DNA from: Clostridiales bacterium
GTDB taxonomy: Bacteria; Bacillota; Clostridia; Oscillospirales; Oscillospiraceae
Direction of reading: 5' to 3'
DNA: 64,000 nucleotides
NCBI GenBank assembly: GCA_012838665.1
Contig: DUOX01000002.1
Coordinates: 23,560 to 87,559, forward strand
The first letter of the stretch is position 1; each line of letters begins with the position of its first letter. Made by a program: the position numbers and the translations under genes. Below the pieces are notes generated by a model that worked only from the letters and a program-made list of their open reading frames with translations, ran no database searches and had not been told where the DNA came from. Positions 7,399 to 17,190 of this stretch are shown piece by piece.

Positions 7399-9822
7399 TC
7401 AGATTCCCTCACCGTTGTTCCATTTCCAGTTTCGTATCTCAGGCATGTCTATGCCGTAGTCGCGGATATACTGGCGGTGCTCTACCAGCTTGTCCTTCAT
7501 GTGCTGGACCAGGTAGGCCGCCCGGTTGCCCAACGCCGGCAAACGTTGAATTACGTCTATAACCAGGTGAAACCTGTCGATATCGTTGAGCACCCGCATA
7601 TCAAAGGGAGTTGTAATGGTTCCCTCCTCCTTGTAGCCCCGCACATGGAGATTTCTGTTGTGACGGCGGTAGGTCAGCTCGTGGATGAGGGTAGGATAGC
7701 CGTGGTAGGCAAAGATTATGGGCTTGTCCCTGGTGAACAGGGTGTCGTAGTCCACGTCGGAAAGGCCGTGGGGATGCTCCGTTCTGGGCTGCAGCTTCAT
7801 CAAATCCACCACGTTGATAACCCTGATTTTCAGCTCCGGCAGTTCCCGGCGCAGAATAGTCACCGCCGCCAGGGTTTCCATGGTGGGGGCTTCCCCGCAG
7901 CATGCCATGACCACGTCCGGCTCCTGCCCCTGGTCGTTGGAGGCCCATTCCCATATTCCTATACCCTGGGAGCAGTGCTTTACCGCCTGGTCCATGGTGA
8001 GCCACTGGGGCCGGGGGTGCTTGGAGGTGACCATAATGTTCACGTAGTTCCGGCTTTTTACGCAGTGGTCAAATACCGACAGCAGGCAGTTGGCGTCGGG
8101 GGGCAGGTAAATGCGCACCACGTCCGCTTTTTTGTTGGCGGCATGGTCCAGAAAGCCCGGGTCCTGATGGGTAAAGCCGTTGTGGTCCTGCTGCCATACG
8201 TTGGAGGAGAGAAGATAGTTTAATGAGGCAATGCTATGGCGCCAGGGCAACTCGTTGCAGATTTTCAGCCACTTGGCATGCTGGGCAAACATGGAGTCAA
8301 TAATCCGTATAAAAGCCTCGTAACTGTTGAAAACGCCGTGGCGCCCGGTTAACAGATAGCCCTCCAGCCAGCCCTGACACATGTGCTCGGAGAGCATTGA
8401 GTCCATGACCCTTCCGTCGGGGTCCAAAAATTCGTCATCTTCGTTTATGCCGCCGAGAAAACGCCGGCCCGTAACTTCAAATACGGGTCCCAGGCGGTTG
8501 GACATGGTCTCGTCCGGGCCAAAAATACGGAAGTTCCGGGACTCCATGTTCAGCTTCATCAAATCCCGGACATAGTGCCCCAGCACCAGCATGTCCTGGG
8601 CCTCAATCTCACCCGGTCCGGGCACATCCACCGCATATTCCCGGAAATCCGGAGTGCGAAGATCCCGCAGGAGCAGGCCGCCGTTGGCATGGGGATTGGC
8701 CCCCATCCGGCGTATTCCCTTTGGCGGGAAATCCCGGATAATTTCCCTGGGGCGGCCGTTTTCGTCAAAAAGTTCTTCCGGCCGGTAGCTGCGGAGCCAC
8801 TTCTCCAGCAGGGGCAGGTGCTTCTCCGTATTCTTCCCCATGGTCAGGGGCACCTGATGCGCCCGGAAGCTGCCTTCCACTTTTTTGCCATCCACCTCTT
8901 TGGGGCCTGTCCATCCTTTGGGCGTCCGGAGCACAATCATGGGCCAGGTGGGCCGGGTGGTGTTGTTATGTGCGCGGGCGTGGCTCTGGATGCGGCGTAT
9001 CTCCCTGATAACGCCCTCCAGTGTGGCGGCCATAAGCTGATGCATTTGTTCGGGCTCCGAACCCTCCACGAAATAGGGCTCCCAGCCACAGCCCCGGAAA
9101 TAGCTCTCCAGCTCCTCCCGGGTAATCCGGGCGAAAATTGTGGGGTTGGCAATTTTGTATTCGTTGAGGTGGAGTATGGGAAGTACCGCTCCGTCGGTAA
9201 TTGGGTTTAGGAATTTGTTGGAGTGCCAAGAAGCAGCCAGGGGACCAGTTTCCGCCTCTCCGTCCCCCACTACGCAGGCGGCGATAAGGTCCGGGTTGTC
9301 GAACACCGCTCCGAAGGCATGGGCCAGGCTATATCCTAGCTCTCCGCCCTCGTTTATGGAGCCGGGGGTCTCAGGCGCCACGTGGCTGGGTATGCCCCCG
9401 GGGAAGGAAAACTGCTTGAAGAGCCTTTTCATCCCCTCCTCGTCCCGGGTAACGTTAGGGTAAATCTCCGTATATGAACCGTCCAGCCAGTCCTGAGCCA
9501 CCATGGCGTTGCCCCCATGCCCCGGCCCGGACAGGTATATCATGTTGAGGTCCATTTTTTTGATGACGCGGTTTAAATGGGTGTATATAAAGTTTTGCCC
9601 GGGCACAGTGCCCCAGTGCCCCACAATGTTCTTTTTAATATCCTCGGGTGACAAGGGCCTTTTCAGCAGGGGGTTGTCAAGCAGATACAGCTGACCTGCC
9701 GACAGATAGTTCGACGCCCGCCAGTATGCGTCGATTTGCTTCAGCTCTCCGGGCGTCAGCACGGGTTTTCTGGGTATCCTCGTCCTTGGCTTATATGTCC
9801 GGTTTTCCATAGCAGTGGCCAT
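7399..9822 (-). CDS. xfp: Phosphoketolase (xylulose 5-phosphate / fructose 6-phosphate)
   Basis: Thiamine-diphosphate enzyme that splits xylulose 5-phosphate (and often fructose 6-phosphate) with phosphate to acetyl phosphate plus an aldose phosphate; cytoplasmic. The family signatures [13 protein letters not shown] and [16 protein letters not shown] are present, with the cofactor motif GDGEAETGP. The 807-residue length is typical. I start at ATG 9822, eight bases after AGGAG; an in-frame TTG six bases earlier sits too close to that site. No acetate kinase gene is in the window. Whether the substrate is one or both sugars cannot be told from sequence alone. Confidence 0.96.
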   Translation of the reverse strand: MATAMENRTYKPRTRIPRKPVLTPGELKQIDAYWRASNYLSAGQLYLLDNPLLKRPLSPEDIKKNIVGHWGTVPGQNFIYTHLNRVIKKMDLNMIYLSGPGHGGNAMVAQDWLDGSYTEIYPNVTRDEEGMKRLFKQFSFPGGIPSHVAPETPGSINEGGELGYSLAHAFGAVFDNPDLIAACVVGDGEAETGPLAASWHSNKFLNPITDGAVLPILHLNEYKIANPTIFARITREELESYFRGCGWEPYFVEGSEPEQMHQLMAATLEGVIREIRRIQSHARAHNNTTRPTWPMIVLRTPKGWTGPKEVDGKKVEGSFRAHQVPLTMGKNTEKHLPLLEKWLRSYRPEELFDENGRPREIIRDFPPKGIRRMGANPHANGGLLLRDLRTPDFREYAVDVPGPGEIEAQDMLVLGHYVRDLMKLNMESRNFRIFGPDETMSNRLGPVFEVTGRRFLGGINEDDEFLDPDGRVMDSMLSEHMCQGWLEGYLLTGRHGVFNSYEAFIRIIDSMFAQHAKWLKICNELPWRHSIASLNYLLSSNVWQQDHNGFTHQDPGFLDHAANKKADVVRIYLPPDANCLLSVFDHCVKSRNYVNIMVTSKHPRPQWLTMDQAVKHCSQGIGIWEWASNDQGQEPDVVMACCGEAPTMETLAAVTILRRELPELKIRVINVVDLMKLQPRTEHPHGLSDVDYDTLFTRDKPIIFAYHGYPTLIHELTYRRHNRNLHVRGYKEEGTITTPFDMRVLNDIDRFHLVIDVIQRLPALGNRAAYLVQHMKDKLVEHRQYIRDYGIDMPEIRNWKWNNGEGI

Positions 9823-9982
9823 ATTCAAATCTCCTTTGCTTGAAACTGGTTTTAGTTCCTCTTAGTAATTTCTGCTCCGGACTGCAATTTATTCATGGAA
9901 ACCCTGGACACCGTGAATTGCCTTTGAGTCAGCCGTGAGGCGGACATCTTGGCCGGGATTTCGACCCTTTTTTATATTCTGC

Positions 9983-10011
9983 TTGCCTTAAAGGAAATAA
10001 GAATATACAAT
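9983..10011 (+). promoter_or_regulatory. Promoter for the ECF transporter operon
   Basis: TTGCCT (9983-9988) and TACAAT (10006-10011) are 17 bp apart, giving a start near 10018. This excludes the earlier in-frame start codons of the next gene and supports the ATG at 10036. Confidence 0.6.
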
Positions 10012-10035
10012 ATGCTCGGGAGTGATGGGATAACC

Positions 10036-10932
10036 ATGATAAACAGGGATACCTTTTCAAGCTGCCACCCGGCTGTAAATTTTCTGTATTTCGCCCTTGT
10101 GCTGGCTTTTTCCATGATATTCATGCACCCTGTGTGCCTGGGCGTATCCCTTGTCTGCGCCCTGGCATACAACGTTTATTTAAACGGGCGCAGGGCGGTG
10201 CGCTTTAACCTCTTATATATGCTGCCCATGTTCCTTGTGGCGGCGCTTATTAATCCCGCCTTCAACCATCAGGGCGTGACTATCCTGCTTTATCTGAAAA
10301 GCGGCAATCCCCTGACCCTGGAATCTGTCATTTACGGCATTGCAGCCGGTGTTATGCTGGTATCGGTTATTTCATGGTTCGCATGCTTCAACGCCATCAT
10401 AACTTCCGATAAATTCATATACCTTTTTGGCCGGGTGGCCCCCTCCATGTCCCTGATTTTGTCCATGACCCTGCGTTTTATTCCAAGATTTAAGGCTCAG
10501 ATTAAAGCGGTGTCGGACGCCCAAAAATGCGTCGGCCGGGACATTTCCAGCGGCAGCCTTATACAGAGGGCTAGAAACGGAATAACCATACTGTCTATCA
10601 TGGTCACCTGGGCACTGGAAAACGCCATTGAAACTGCCGACAGCATGAAGAGCCGGGGCTACGGGCTCCAGGGCCGTACGGCCTTTTCCATATACCGCTT
10701 CGACAAAAGGGACCTCTGGGCTCTCCTCTTCCTGCTGATTTGCGGAACATATATTGCCCTTGGAGCCATACTGGGTGGGCTTAGGTGGCACTATTTCCCC
10801 ACAGCGGGGGGAGTCGGGCTGGAGCCCTACCCGGTCAGTATTTTTTTAGTCTATTTTGCACTTTGCATAAGCCCCGTGGCAATCAATCTTTTGGAGGATA
10901 GAAAATGGAAAGCTTTGCAATCCGCAACCTGA
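10036..10932 (+). CDS. ecfT: Energy-coupling factor (ECF) transporter transmembrane subunit EcfT
   Basis: Membrane scaffold of an ECF-type ABC importer, linking ATPases to a substrate-capture S component. The 298-residue product has about six hydrophobic segments. It contains the paired coupling-helix region, with SDAQKCVGRDI followed by the typical SMKSRGYG motif that contacts the ATPases. The start ATG 10036 follows a GGGAG-containing 18-nt leader and yields the usual HPAVNFLYF-type N-terminal helix; earlier starts lie upstream of the inferred transcription start. The 3' end overlaps the next gene by 28 bp, so the two are translationally linked. The imported compound is unknown. Confidence 0.9.
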   Translation: MINRDTFSSCHPAVNFLYFALVLAFSMIFMHPVCLGVSLVCALAYNVYLNGRRAVRFNLLYMLPMFLVAALINPAFNHQGVTILLYLKSGNPLTLESVIYGIAAGVMLVSVISWFACFNAIITSDKFIYLFGRVAPSMSLILSMTLRFIPRFKAQIKAVSDAQKCVGRDISSGSLIQRARNGITILSIMVTWALENAIETADSMKSRGYGLQGRTAFSIYRFDKRDLWALLFLLICGTYIALGAILGGLRWHYFPTAGGVGLEPYPVSIFLVYFALCISPVAINLLEDRKWKALQSAT

Positions 10933-13604
10933 GCTTTATATATCCCGGACAGACCAAAAAGGCGCTGGACGGATTGAGCTTTTCCGTAATGCAGGGCGAA
11001 TTTGTAACCCTTGTAGGCCCTTCCGGCTGCGGGAAAACAACACTTCTGCGACAGCTAAAGACCGTTTTGGCTCCTTATGGTTCCACAAGCGGTGAAATCC
11101 TCTTTGAGGGCAGGCCCCTGAAAGAGATTGACCAGCGGGAGCAGAGCGCCCGTATCGGCTTTGTGATGCAAAACCCGGACAGCCAGATTGTAACCGACAA
11201 GGTATGGCACGAGCTGGCCTTCGGCCTTGAAAGTTTGGGTTATGACAGGGCCACCATACGGGGCCGCGTAGCCGAAGTGGCCAGCTTTTTCGGCATTCAG
11301 AACTGGTTTTACAAAGACGTAGCGGAGCTTTCCGGCGGGCAAAAGCAGCTTTTAAACCTGGCCTCCATCATGGCAATGCAGCCCTCGGTACTGATTCTTG
11401 ACGAGCCCACCAGCCAGCTTGACCCCATTGCAGCCACTGATTTTCTGGCAACAATCGGTAAAATCAACCGGGAGCTGGGGCTTACCGTCATAATGACCGA
11501 ACAACGGCTTGAGGAAGTATTTCCTATAAGCGACAGGGTTCTTGTCATGGATGAGGGAAGGCTGATATGCGACGGCAGCCCCGGGGATGTGGGGCAGATT
11601 CTGAAAAACAGTGGACACAGCATGTTCCTTGCCATGCCGGCGCCCATGCAAATCTACGGGGCCGTTCAAGGCGATGAGGACTGCCCCGTTACTGTGCGGG
11701 AGGGCAGGCTTTGGCTCAGTAATTATGCAAATAATCATATGCTAAAGGATATACCCGAGGAAGCCGTTTACTCTCCCCCTTTGGGTTCACCCCCCGTTGT
11801 GGAACTGGAAGACATATGGTTTAAATACGGGAAAGACCAGCTCGACGTGCTACGGGGCCTGTCCCTGAAGGCCTACCGGGGCGAATTCCTGGCCGTAGTG
11901 GGCAGCAACGGGGTCGGCAAGACCACCATGCTCTCCATTATATCTGGCCTCAACAGGCCCTACAGGGGCAGGGTCATATTGGAGGGCAGGGAGCTGTCGG
12001 AGCATAAAAGCCCTTACAGAGGCCTTTTGGGCGTTCTCCCCCAAAACCCTCAGTCCCTGTTCGTAAAGAAGACGGTCAGGGAGGATTTGCTGGAAATGCT
12101 GGAATCCCCCTCCCTTTCAATATCGGAAAGGGATAAGAAAATTGCCCACGTTTCCCGGCTCTGCCGGCTGGAGGAACTGCTGGACCGGCATCCTTATGAC
12201 CTTTCGGGGGGCGAGCAGCAGCGGGCGGCCCTGGCGAAGATATTACTTCTGGAGCCCCGGATACTGCTCATGGACGAGCCCACAAAGGGTCTGGACGCCG
12301 AGTTCAAACAGGCGCTGGCCGCCATACTCCAAAGCCTTCTGCGCCGCGGCGTGACGGTTATCATGGTGAGCCATGACATTGAATTCTGCGCCAAATACGC
12401 CCACCGCTGCGCCATGTTCTTTGACGGGGGAATCATAACCGAGGATACCCCCAGGGCCTTCTTTTCCGGCAACAGTTTCTATACCACCGCCGCCAACCGT
12501 ATGTCCCGCCACCTGCTCCCCTCCGCGGTAACCGCTGAGGACGTAATTGCGGCCTGCGGCGGAAAGCTGCCACCCTCTCCGGAACTGCCGGAAGACAGCG
12601 ACATCGGCTACAGCATTTCCCCTCCAAAAATAGCGGAAGCTCCCGATAAAAAGCTTCCCCTGTGGCGGAAAATAATTGCCGGAATAGCCGGTAGCGCCTT
12701 TCTTGCCGTTACCGCAGCCTCCCTTGCCGGGGCTGATATGTCTTTCCTCTTCGGCACAAACCCCATAACCGTAAATATTTTTCTTATAGGCGCCCTCCTG
12801 ACGCTGGCTCTGGCCGTGAGCCGGCGGGGGGATAATGTCACCGGGAACAGGCAAATACCCGTTGGGCAGCGGCGGCTTTCAAAAAGAACAGCGGCTTCGG
12901 TGCTTATGATACTTCTGGCAGTCCCCCTGACCATCTTCATAGGAGTGTACTATCTGGGGGACCGCAAGTATTTCTTTATTTCGCTCTTAATCATTCTCGA
13001 GGCCATGCTCCCCTTTTTGCTGGTTTTTGAGGGCCGGAAACCCCAGGCCAGGGAGCTGGTGGTCATCGCCGTTTTATGCGCCATGGGCGTCGCGGGCAGG
13101 GCTGCCTTTTTTGCGCTGCCCCAGTTTAAGCCCGTGGCGGCCCTGGTAATTATCGCCGGTGTGGCCTTCGGCGGCGAGGTGGGGTTTCTGGTGGGGGCGC
13201 TTACCATGCTTGTGTCAAATATCATGTTCGGCCAGGGCCCCTGGACCCCCTGGCAGATGTTCGCCATGGGCATAATTGGTTTTCTGGCGGGACTGCTTTT
13301 CCGAAAGGGCTGGCTGCGCCGCAGCCGCCTGTCATTAGGCGTCTTTGGCGGGCTTTCCGCCCTTGTCATTTACGCGGGACTGGTAAACCCCTCCATGGTC
13401 CTTGCATATTATGCAAACCCCACCTTGCCCATGTTCCTGACGGCATATATCGTTGCCCTGCCCTTTGACGTCATCTTTGCCCTTGCCACGGCTTTCTTTC
13501 TTTGGATTTTTTCCGGGCCCATGCTTGAAAAGTTGGACCGCATTAAAGTCAAATACGGCCTTGTGCAGGTGCCGCCCGAGAGCATGAAAGAGACAGACGA
13601 ATAA
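10905..13604 (+). CDS. ECF transporter fusion protein: two ATPase domains plus an S-component-like membrane domain
   Basis: This 899-residue protein joins three parts that are usually separate. ATPase 1 has Walker A GPSGCGKTT near residue 40, signature LSGGQKQ near 142 and Walker B LILDEPTSQLDP. ATPase 2 has GSNGVGKTT near 333, LSGGEQQRAALAK near 433 and LLMDEPTKGLD. From about residue 583 there are many hydrophobic helices, ending in an S-component-like core (from RELVVIAVLCAMGVAGRAAF near 715) with the FGQGPWTPWQM loop. With EcfT it would form a whole vitamin-type importer from two genes. The start ATG follows GGAGGATAGAAA inside ecfT, and a terminator follows the stop. The substrate is unknown; helices between 583 and 710 may be a second membrane module. 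Confidence 0.88.
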   Translation: MESFAIRNLSFIYPGQTKKALDGLSFSVMQGEFVTLVGPSGCGKTTLLRQLKTVLAPYGSTSGEILFEGRPLKEIDQREQSARIGFVMQNPDSQIVTDKVWHELAFGLESLGYDRATIRGRVAEVASFFGIQNWFYKDVAELSGGQKQLLNLASIMAMQPSVLILDEPTSQLDPIAATDFLATIGKINRELGLTVIMTEQRLEEVFPISDRVLVMDEGRLICDGSPGDVGQILKNSGHSMFLAMPAPMQIYGAVQGDEDCPVTVREGRLWLSNYANNHMLKDIPEEAVYSPPLGSPPVVELEDIWFKYGKDQLDVLRGLSLKAYRGEFLAVVGSNGVGKTTMLSIISGLNRPYRGRVILEGRELSEHKSPYRGLLGVLPQNPQSLFVKKTVREDLLEMLESPSLSISERDKKIAHVSRLCRLEELLDRHPYDLSGGEQQRAALAKILLLEPRILLMDEPTKGLDAEFKQALAAILQSLLRRGVTVIMVSHDIEFCAKYAHRCAMFFDGGIITEDTPRAFFSGNSFYTTAANRMSRHLLPSAVTAEDVIAACGGKLPPSPELPEDSDIGYSISPPKIAEAPDKKLPLWRKIIAGIAGSAFLAVTAASLAGADMSFLFGTNPITVNIFLIGALLTLALAVSRRGDNVTGNRQIPVGQRRLSKRTAASVLMILLAVPLTIFIGVYYLGDRKYFFISLLIILEAMLPFLLVFEGRKPQARELVVIAVLCAMGVAGRAAFFALPQFKPVAALVIIAGVAFGGEVGFLVGALTMLVSNIMFGQGPWTPWQMFAMGIIGFLAGLLFRKGWLRRSRLSLGVFGGLSALVIYAGLVNPSMVLAYYANPTLPMFLTAYIVALPFDVIFALATAFFLWIFSGPMLEKLDRIKVKYGLVQVPPESMKETDE

Positions 13605-13610
13605 TATTTT

Positions 13611-13649
13611 AAGGCTGAAACCGCTATATTTGACGGTTTCAGCCTTTTT
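13611..13649 (+). terminator. Terminator of the ECF operon
   Basis: A perfect 13-bp stem AAGGCTGAAACCG/CGGTTTCAGCCTT with a 10-nt loop runs into TTTTT just after the stop codon. Confidence 0.9.
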
Positions 13650-13683
13650 CCCTGTCTGACTAAAAAATGCTTGCATTTTGCCG

Positions 13684-13734
13684 TATGTTATAATACGTCA
13701 GGTACTTGACAATTGTTCCAAACCGGGGTAAGCT
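13684..13734 (+). promoter_or_regulatory. Tandem promoter elements upstream of the MFS gene
   Basis: An extended -10 (TGTTATAAT ending at 13694) is followed by a second candidate with TTGACA at 13706-13711 and TAAGCT at 13729-13734, 17 bp apart. Either would give a short leader to the ATG at 13788. Confidence 0.55.
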
Positions 13735-13787
13735 ATCGGAAATGTAAATTATTTGTAATAAAACACAACCAAGGAAGGAAGTACTCA

Positions 13788-15203
13788 ATGAAAAGAAGTA
13801 AACCCCGCAATGGTTGGCTCGTGCTTTTCACCCTCTATTTCTACAGTATCTGCGGCAGTCTTAACGTGCTCAAGGTGCCGCCAGTTTTTGGCTTGCTAAT
13901 GCCGTATTTCAATATCAATTCAACCACGGCAGGCTTTATTACTTCCATCGCTTCCCTCTCCGCTCTTATACTGGTGTTCCCCAGCGCCCAGATTATGAGG
14001 AAGCTGGGACCATATAGATGCGGATTGCTTTCCATAAGCCTTGTTGGCTTAGGCGGGTTAGTTGGCGCCATCTCCACCAGCCTGCCCATGCTTCTGGTAG
14101 GCCGCTTCATCGAAGGGTTCGGCACCAGCATGACGGGCGTTACGGTATCCACCCTGGTGGCTCAATACTTTCAGGGTCCTGCCCTGGGGCTTCCCATGGC
14201 CATCTGGTCCACCTGGTTCCCGGTAGGCAGCGCGTTGGGTTATATCATGTCCAGTAACGTGGGCTATGCCTTCAATAATTGGCGCGCCGTCTGGTGGGCG
14301 GGCGTGATACTCGAGGTTATTGCCTTCACCCTTTTCGCGACAATAGTGCGTGAAAAACCAAGCCCCGAAACCAGCCGCCCGGACAACGGGAACGCGGCAA
14401 AACAGCCCGGCTTTTTCCTTGGCATCAAAAACGCGAGGGTGTGGTGCCTCGGCCTTAGCTATACCATAATGATGCTGGGCAACGTGGGTTTCCTTTCATT
14501 CGCCACTCAGTATTTCACCCAGGTTCTGCATATCGAATCCGCGGTGGCCGGCTCGGTATCCAGTCTGGGCTATTGGTTCACCGCAATAGGCGGCATCGCT
14601 GCCGGCATCGTCTCCAGGCTGCGCAAAACCTCCTCGCTTAAACCTCAGTTTGTCCAGATTATTGTCTGCTCTGCGTGCGCTCTGGCCATTCTTCCCTTCG
14701 GTTTCCTGCTACCATGGAGCGTGATGCTGCCGTATCTGTTCGCTCTTGGTTTCATTAACGGTTATACCCTTGCGGTGATTTTTGCGACAGTGCCGAGAAT
14801 TGCCGTTATGCCCCAGCTTATCGGCGTCAGCATGAGTATAATCTTCTTTACCCAAAATATGGGGAGCTTTTTCGCTCCGCCGCTTATGGGCAGGCTTATT
14901 GAGGGCGGCAACTGGACAAACGCAGCCTTACCCATGGTAGGCATTCTGACCGTCGGCCTCCTGTTGACGGTAGCTGCCGCCTTGCTGAAGGGCGAGGGAA
15001 GTTTGCTGGACAAGAAAGCCCGCCCCGCCGGCGCTGAAGCTGACGTTAAGGGAGGAAGCGACGAAATCATAAGCGGCAACGGCAGCTCTTCCGGCGACTC
15101 AGAAGAACCGGGCCCCCCGGGCAGTGACAGCCGGCCTGATGTCCATCCGGTCTTGAGCGCCGTATCCGGCGACGACACGGAAAGGTCAGACTCCGGCGAA
15201 TAA
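13788..15203 (+). CDS. Major facilitator superfamily (MFS) transporter
   Basis: Secondary carrier in the cytoplasmic membrane with about 12 hydrophobic helices across 471 residues. The region GRFIEGFGTSMTGVTVSTL resembles the conserved helix 4-5 area of MFS carriers. The last ~60 residues are hydrophilic, rich in Gly, Ser, Asp and Glu, and are unlikely to be membrane-embedded. ATG 13788 was chosen because AAGGAAGGAAG precedes it; the frame remains open upstream but reads through the promoter. It is monocistronic, bounded by the promoter at 13.7 kb and a strong terminator. The substrate cannot be inferred. Confidence 0.85.
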   Translation: MKRSKPRNGWLVLFTLYFYSICGSLNVLKVPPVFGLLMPYFNINSTTAGFITSIASLSALILVFPSAQIMRKLGPYRCGLLSISLVGLGGLVGAISTSLPMLLVGRFIEGFGTSMTGVTVSTLVAQYFQGPALGLPMAIWSTWFPVGSALGYIMSSNVGYAFNNWRAVWWAGVILEVIAFTLFATIVREKPSPETSRPDNGNAAKQPGFFLGIKNARVWCLGLSYTIMMLGNVGFLSFATQYFTQVLHIESAVAGSVSSLGYWFTAIGGIAAGIVSRLRKTSSLKPQFVQIIVCSACALAILPFGFLLPWSVMLPYLFALGFINGYTLAVIFATVPRIAVMPQLIGVSMSIIFFTQNMGSFFAPPLMGRLIEGGNWTNAALPMVGILTVGLLLTVAAALLKGEGSLLDKKARPAGAEADVKGGSDEIISGNGSSSGDSEEPGPPGSDSRPDVHPVLSAVSGDDTERSDSGE

Positions 15204-15246
15204 ATCATCGGGTCGGCAGCGTCCTTCTGCCGGCTGCTTTAACATA

Positions 15247-15286
15247 AAAATAAGACAGACCACGCCTTGCTGGTCTGTCTTATTTT
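15247..15286. terminator. Bidirectional terminator between the MFS gene and tRNA-Arg
   Basis: A perfect 16-bp stem AAAATAAGACAGACCA/TGGTCTGTCTTATTTT with an 8-nt loop. A/T-rich stem ends let it stop transcripts from both converging units. Confidence 0.88.
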
Positions 15287-15362
15287 GGCACCCCCGACGC
15301 GATTCGAACGCATGACCTTTCACTTAGGAGGCGAACGCTCTATCCTGCTGAGCTACGGGGGC
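15286..15362 (-). tRNA. tRNA-Arg (anticodon CCT)
   Basis: Read on the minus strand it folds into a full cloverleaf: acceptor GCCCCCG/CGGGGGT, D stem GCTC/GAGC, anticodon stem TTCGC/GTGAA with loop CTCCTAA (anticodon CCT) and a TTCGAAT T-loop. CCA is encoded at 15286-15288 and overlaps the foot of the terminator stem. Confidence 0.96.
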
Positions 15363-15486
15363 ATATGGAGTTTTTAATCGGGCATACCCGTTATCCGATG
15401 TGCCAGAAAACCATTTTAACTTATAGCATGGATATTGTCAAGTGCCGCCATGGAATTAAAAAGTTCGGCCGGGAAAAGAAAAGTAA

Positions 15487-15518
15487 AATCAAAGCGGCTC
15501 GTATGAGCCGCTTTGATT
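15487..15518 (-). terminator. Terminator of the SH3/C39 gene
   Basis: A 14-bp perfect stem AATCAAAGCGGCTC/GAGCCGCTTTGATT with a 4-nt loop directly follows the stop codon on the minus strand; TTTTAC follows it. Confidence 0.85.
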
Positions 15519-15519
15519 A

Positions 15520-16479
15520 TTAGTAATACATTACCTTATAAAAATACGGGTAGACATTTATAACCTGCTGGAGGTTGGTCCTTGACCAGGAGCCGGGGTC
15601 ATTCACGGTAAAGCTGGAGGCGGAAAGGGATGAGCCTCCGCCATAGCCTTTCACAACCACCCAATGCTGGCCGCCCCAGGAATTTTTAAGTCCCACCATG
15701 ACAGGCCTGCCGGCTTTAATTTTGTCGTAAGTGAACTTCAAATAATCTCCGCCGGTATACGCGCCGTAATTGCCGGGCCAATATACCGCGCCGCCGGAGG
15801 TATATTTCAGCCTGGAGGCCATGGTGTTTGGGTAAATGTTGGTTCCCGTCCTGTGGGATTCCATCATGGCCAGGGCCACGGTTGAACAGCCTATATCCCC
15901 TATTGTCCTGCCCGAAGAACCTACTTTCGTATAGGCCCACCTGGAATCGTTCTGTTTATAGTCGGGTACGTTAAGTGAAACCGCTGAATAGCCGCCACCT
16001 GTCTTTAAGTAGGTTCCGCTGGCGTAGCCTACCCGGGTTCCGCCGAAAAGCACCTTCTTCCACTTGCCAGAAGATGATAAGACCACGGCATATTCCCCGC
16101 TATTGAGCCAGCCTATTACGCCGTAGGATGTACCCGGCCCTGAGCGGACGTTTAGGCTGCCTTCCACATACGCGGGATATGTACCGGAGACTTGCTTTAT
16201 GTAGGAACCGTGACAGTAACCGTATTGGCCCTTGCCGTATTCCACGCGCCACCAGTTTCCGCTTTTGGATATCAGAGTCACATAGCTTCCGTTGGGCAGG
16301 CTAGTCAGAATTGGCGCTGATGTGGAGGCCCAACTCCGCACGTTCAGCCTTCCCGAGGACAGGGAGACAATCCCCGCTGTTGAGGCGCCGTCCGCTGCCA
16401 ACGCGGCGACAGACATGGCGCTGGCTATGACTATAACAACCAACACTATGGATATTATCCTATATAACTTGTTCTTCAT
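15520..16479 (-). CDS. Secreted protein with two SH3 domains and a C39-like cysteine peptidase domain
   Basis: A 319-residue exported protein. Residues 1-29 are a signal peptide with a likely cleavage after AALA. Two bacterial SH3 modules follow (LNVRSWASTSAPILTSL and LNVRSGPGTSYGVIGWL), which usually bind cell-wall peptides. The C-terminal half, from SLNVPDYKQNDSRWAY, is a Peptidase_C39_2-like domain with the catalytic cysteine in IGCSTVALAMM and histidine in GGQHWVVVKGY. The start ATG 16479 has AAAGGAG upstream. The gene is monocistronic with its own terminator. A cell-wall or peptide hydrolase role is likely; the actual substrate is unknown. Confidence 0.88.
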   Translation of the reverse strand: MKNKLYRIISIVLVVIVIASAMSVAALAADGASTAGIVSLSSGRLNVRSWASTSAPILTSLPNGSYVTLISKSGNWWRVEYGKGQYGYCHGSYIKQVSGTYPAYVEGSLNVRSGPGTSYGVIGWLNSGEYAVVLSSSGKWKKVLFGGTRVGYASGTYLKTGGGYSAVSLNVPDYKQNDSRWAYTKVGSSGRTIGDIGCSTVALAMMESHRTGTNIYPNTMASRLKYTSGGAVYWPGNYGAYTGGDYLKFTYDKIKAGRPVMVGLKNSWGGQHWVVVKGYGGGSSLSASSFTVNDPGSWSRTNLQQVINVYPYFYKVMYY

Positions 16480-16799
16480 AGAATTCTCCTTTCACCGTTA
16501 GTTTAGGGGAATTTTGGCCAGAGCCGCAAAGATTTCACCCATTTGCTGCGGCAATTGCGGCAGGCCAAGAAAAAATAAGCCCTTTCTGTCTTTACAGGCC
16601 TTACAGTTCCACAGTATAACAGACTTTGTCTTGCTTTTGTCAGGCCAATTTCTGTTACGGCAGCCATTATTCTTATCTGGCTTATTTTATTTCCAAAATA
16701 AAAAACTAAAAAAAGTCAAAAATATGATATAAGGTATTTTTTCATACGAAAAAATACAAAAGCCCAAAAAGGGCCAATATATACGGGAGGCATATATTC
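16480..16799. other. Divergent intergenic region
   Basis: This AT-rich gap separates two divergent genes, so it must carry promoters for both, but I see no consensus pair good enough to name. It contains an inverted repeat GTATTTTTTC-N4-GAAAAAATAC near 16734-16757, about 45 bp before the DUF378 gene. No RNA gene was recognised. Confidence 0.45.
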
Positions 16800-17015
16800 A
16801 TGGATAGATTGGCGTTAATACTGTTAATTATAGGCGGACTCAACTGGGGCTGTATCGGCTTGTTCCGATTTGACGTGATTGCCGCCATATTCGGGGGGCA
16901 GGTCTCCTCCTTGAGCAGGGTAATATATACAATAGTCGCATTGGCCGCAATCTGGTGTATATCTTTTCTGTTCCGCGAACGTGAAATCGTCAGGAGAAAA
17001 CATCCCAATAACTAG
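16800..17015 (+). CDS. DUF378 family small membrane protein
   Basis: A 71-residue protein with two to three hydrophobic helices and the family hallmark LILLIIGGLNWGCIGLF, followed by FDVIAAIFGG and a C-terminal helix. B. subtilis YuzA is of this family; no function is established. GGGAGG lies eight bases before the ATG, and a strong terminator follows, so it is a one-gene transcript. The length is normal for the family. Confidence 0.85.
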   Translation: MDRLALILLIIGGLNWGCIGLFRFDVIAAIFGGQVSSLSRVIYTIVALAAIWCISFLFREREIVRRKHPNN

Positions 17016-17016
17016 C

Positions 17017-17060
17017 AACAAAGACAGCATGCGAAAAAAGCATGCTGTCTTTGTTGTTTC
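17017..17060 (+). terminator. Terminator after the DUF378 gene
   Basis: A perfect 16-bp stem AACAAAGACAGCATGC/GCATGCTGTCTTTGTT with a 7-nt A-rich loop, then GTTTC. Confidence 0.85.
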
Positions 17061-17190
17061 AAACAAAAATTTATTGCAACCGTCTGCAAGATTTGATGAA
17101 TTGGTAAAAAACCTGGGTTTTCCTGTCGAATTGGTTTGTTAAAGGGAGTGATGCGGAACGAAACTTATCTCGGCTGCCTCTACCCCGCAA

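Noticed and set aside
15286..15362. tRNA-Arg as a phage or island attachment site
   Set aside because: No integrase and no duplicated tRNA 3' end on either side.
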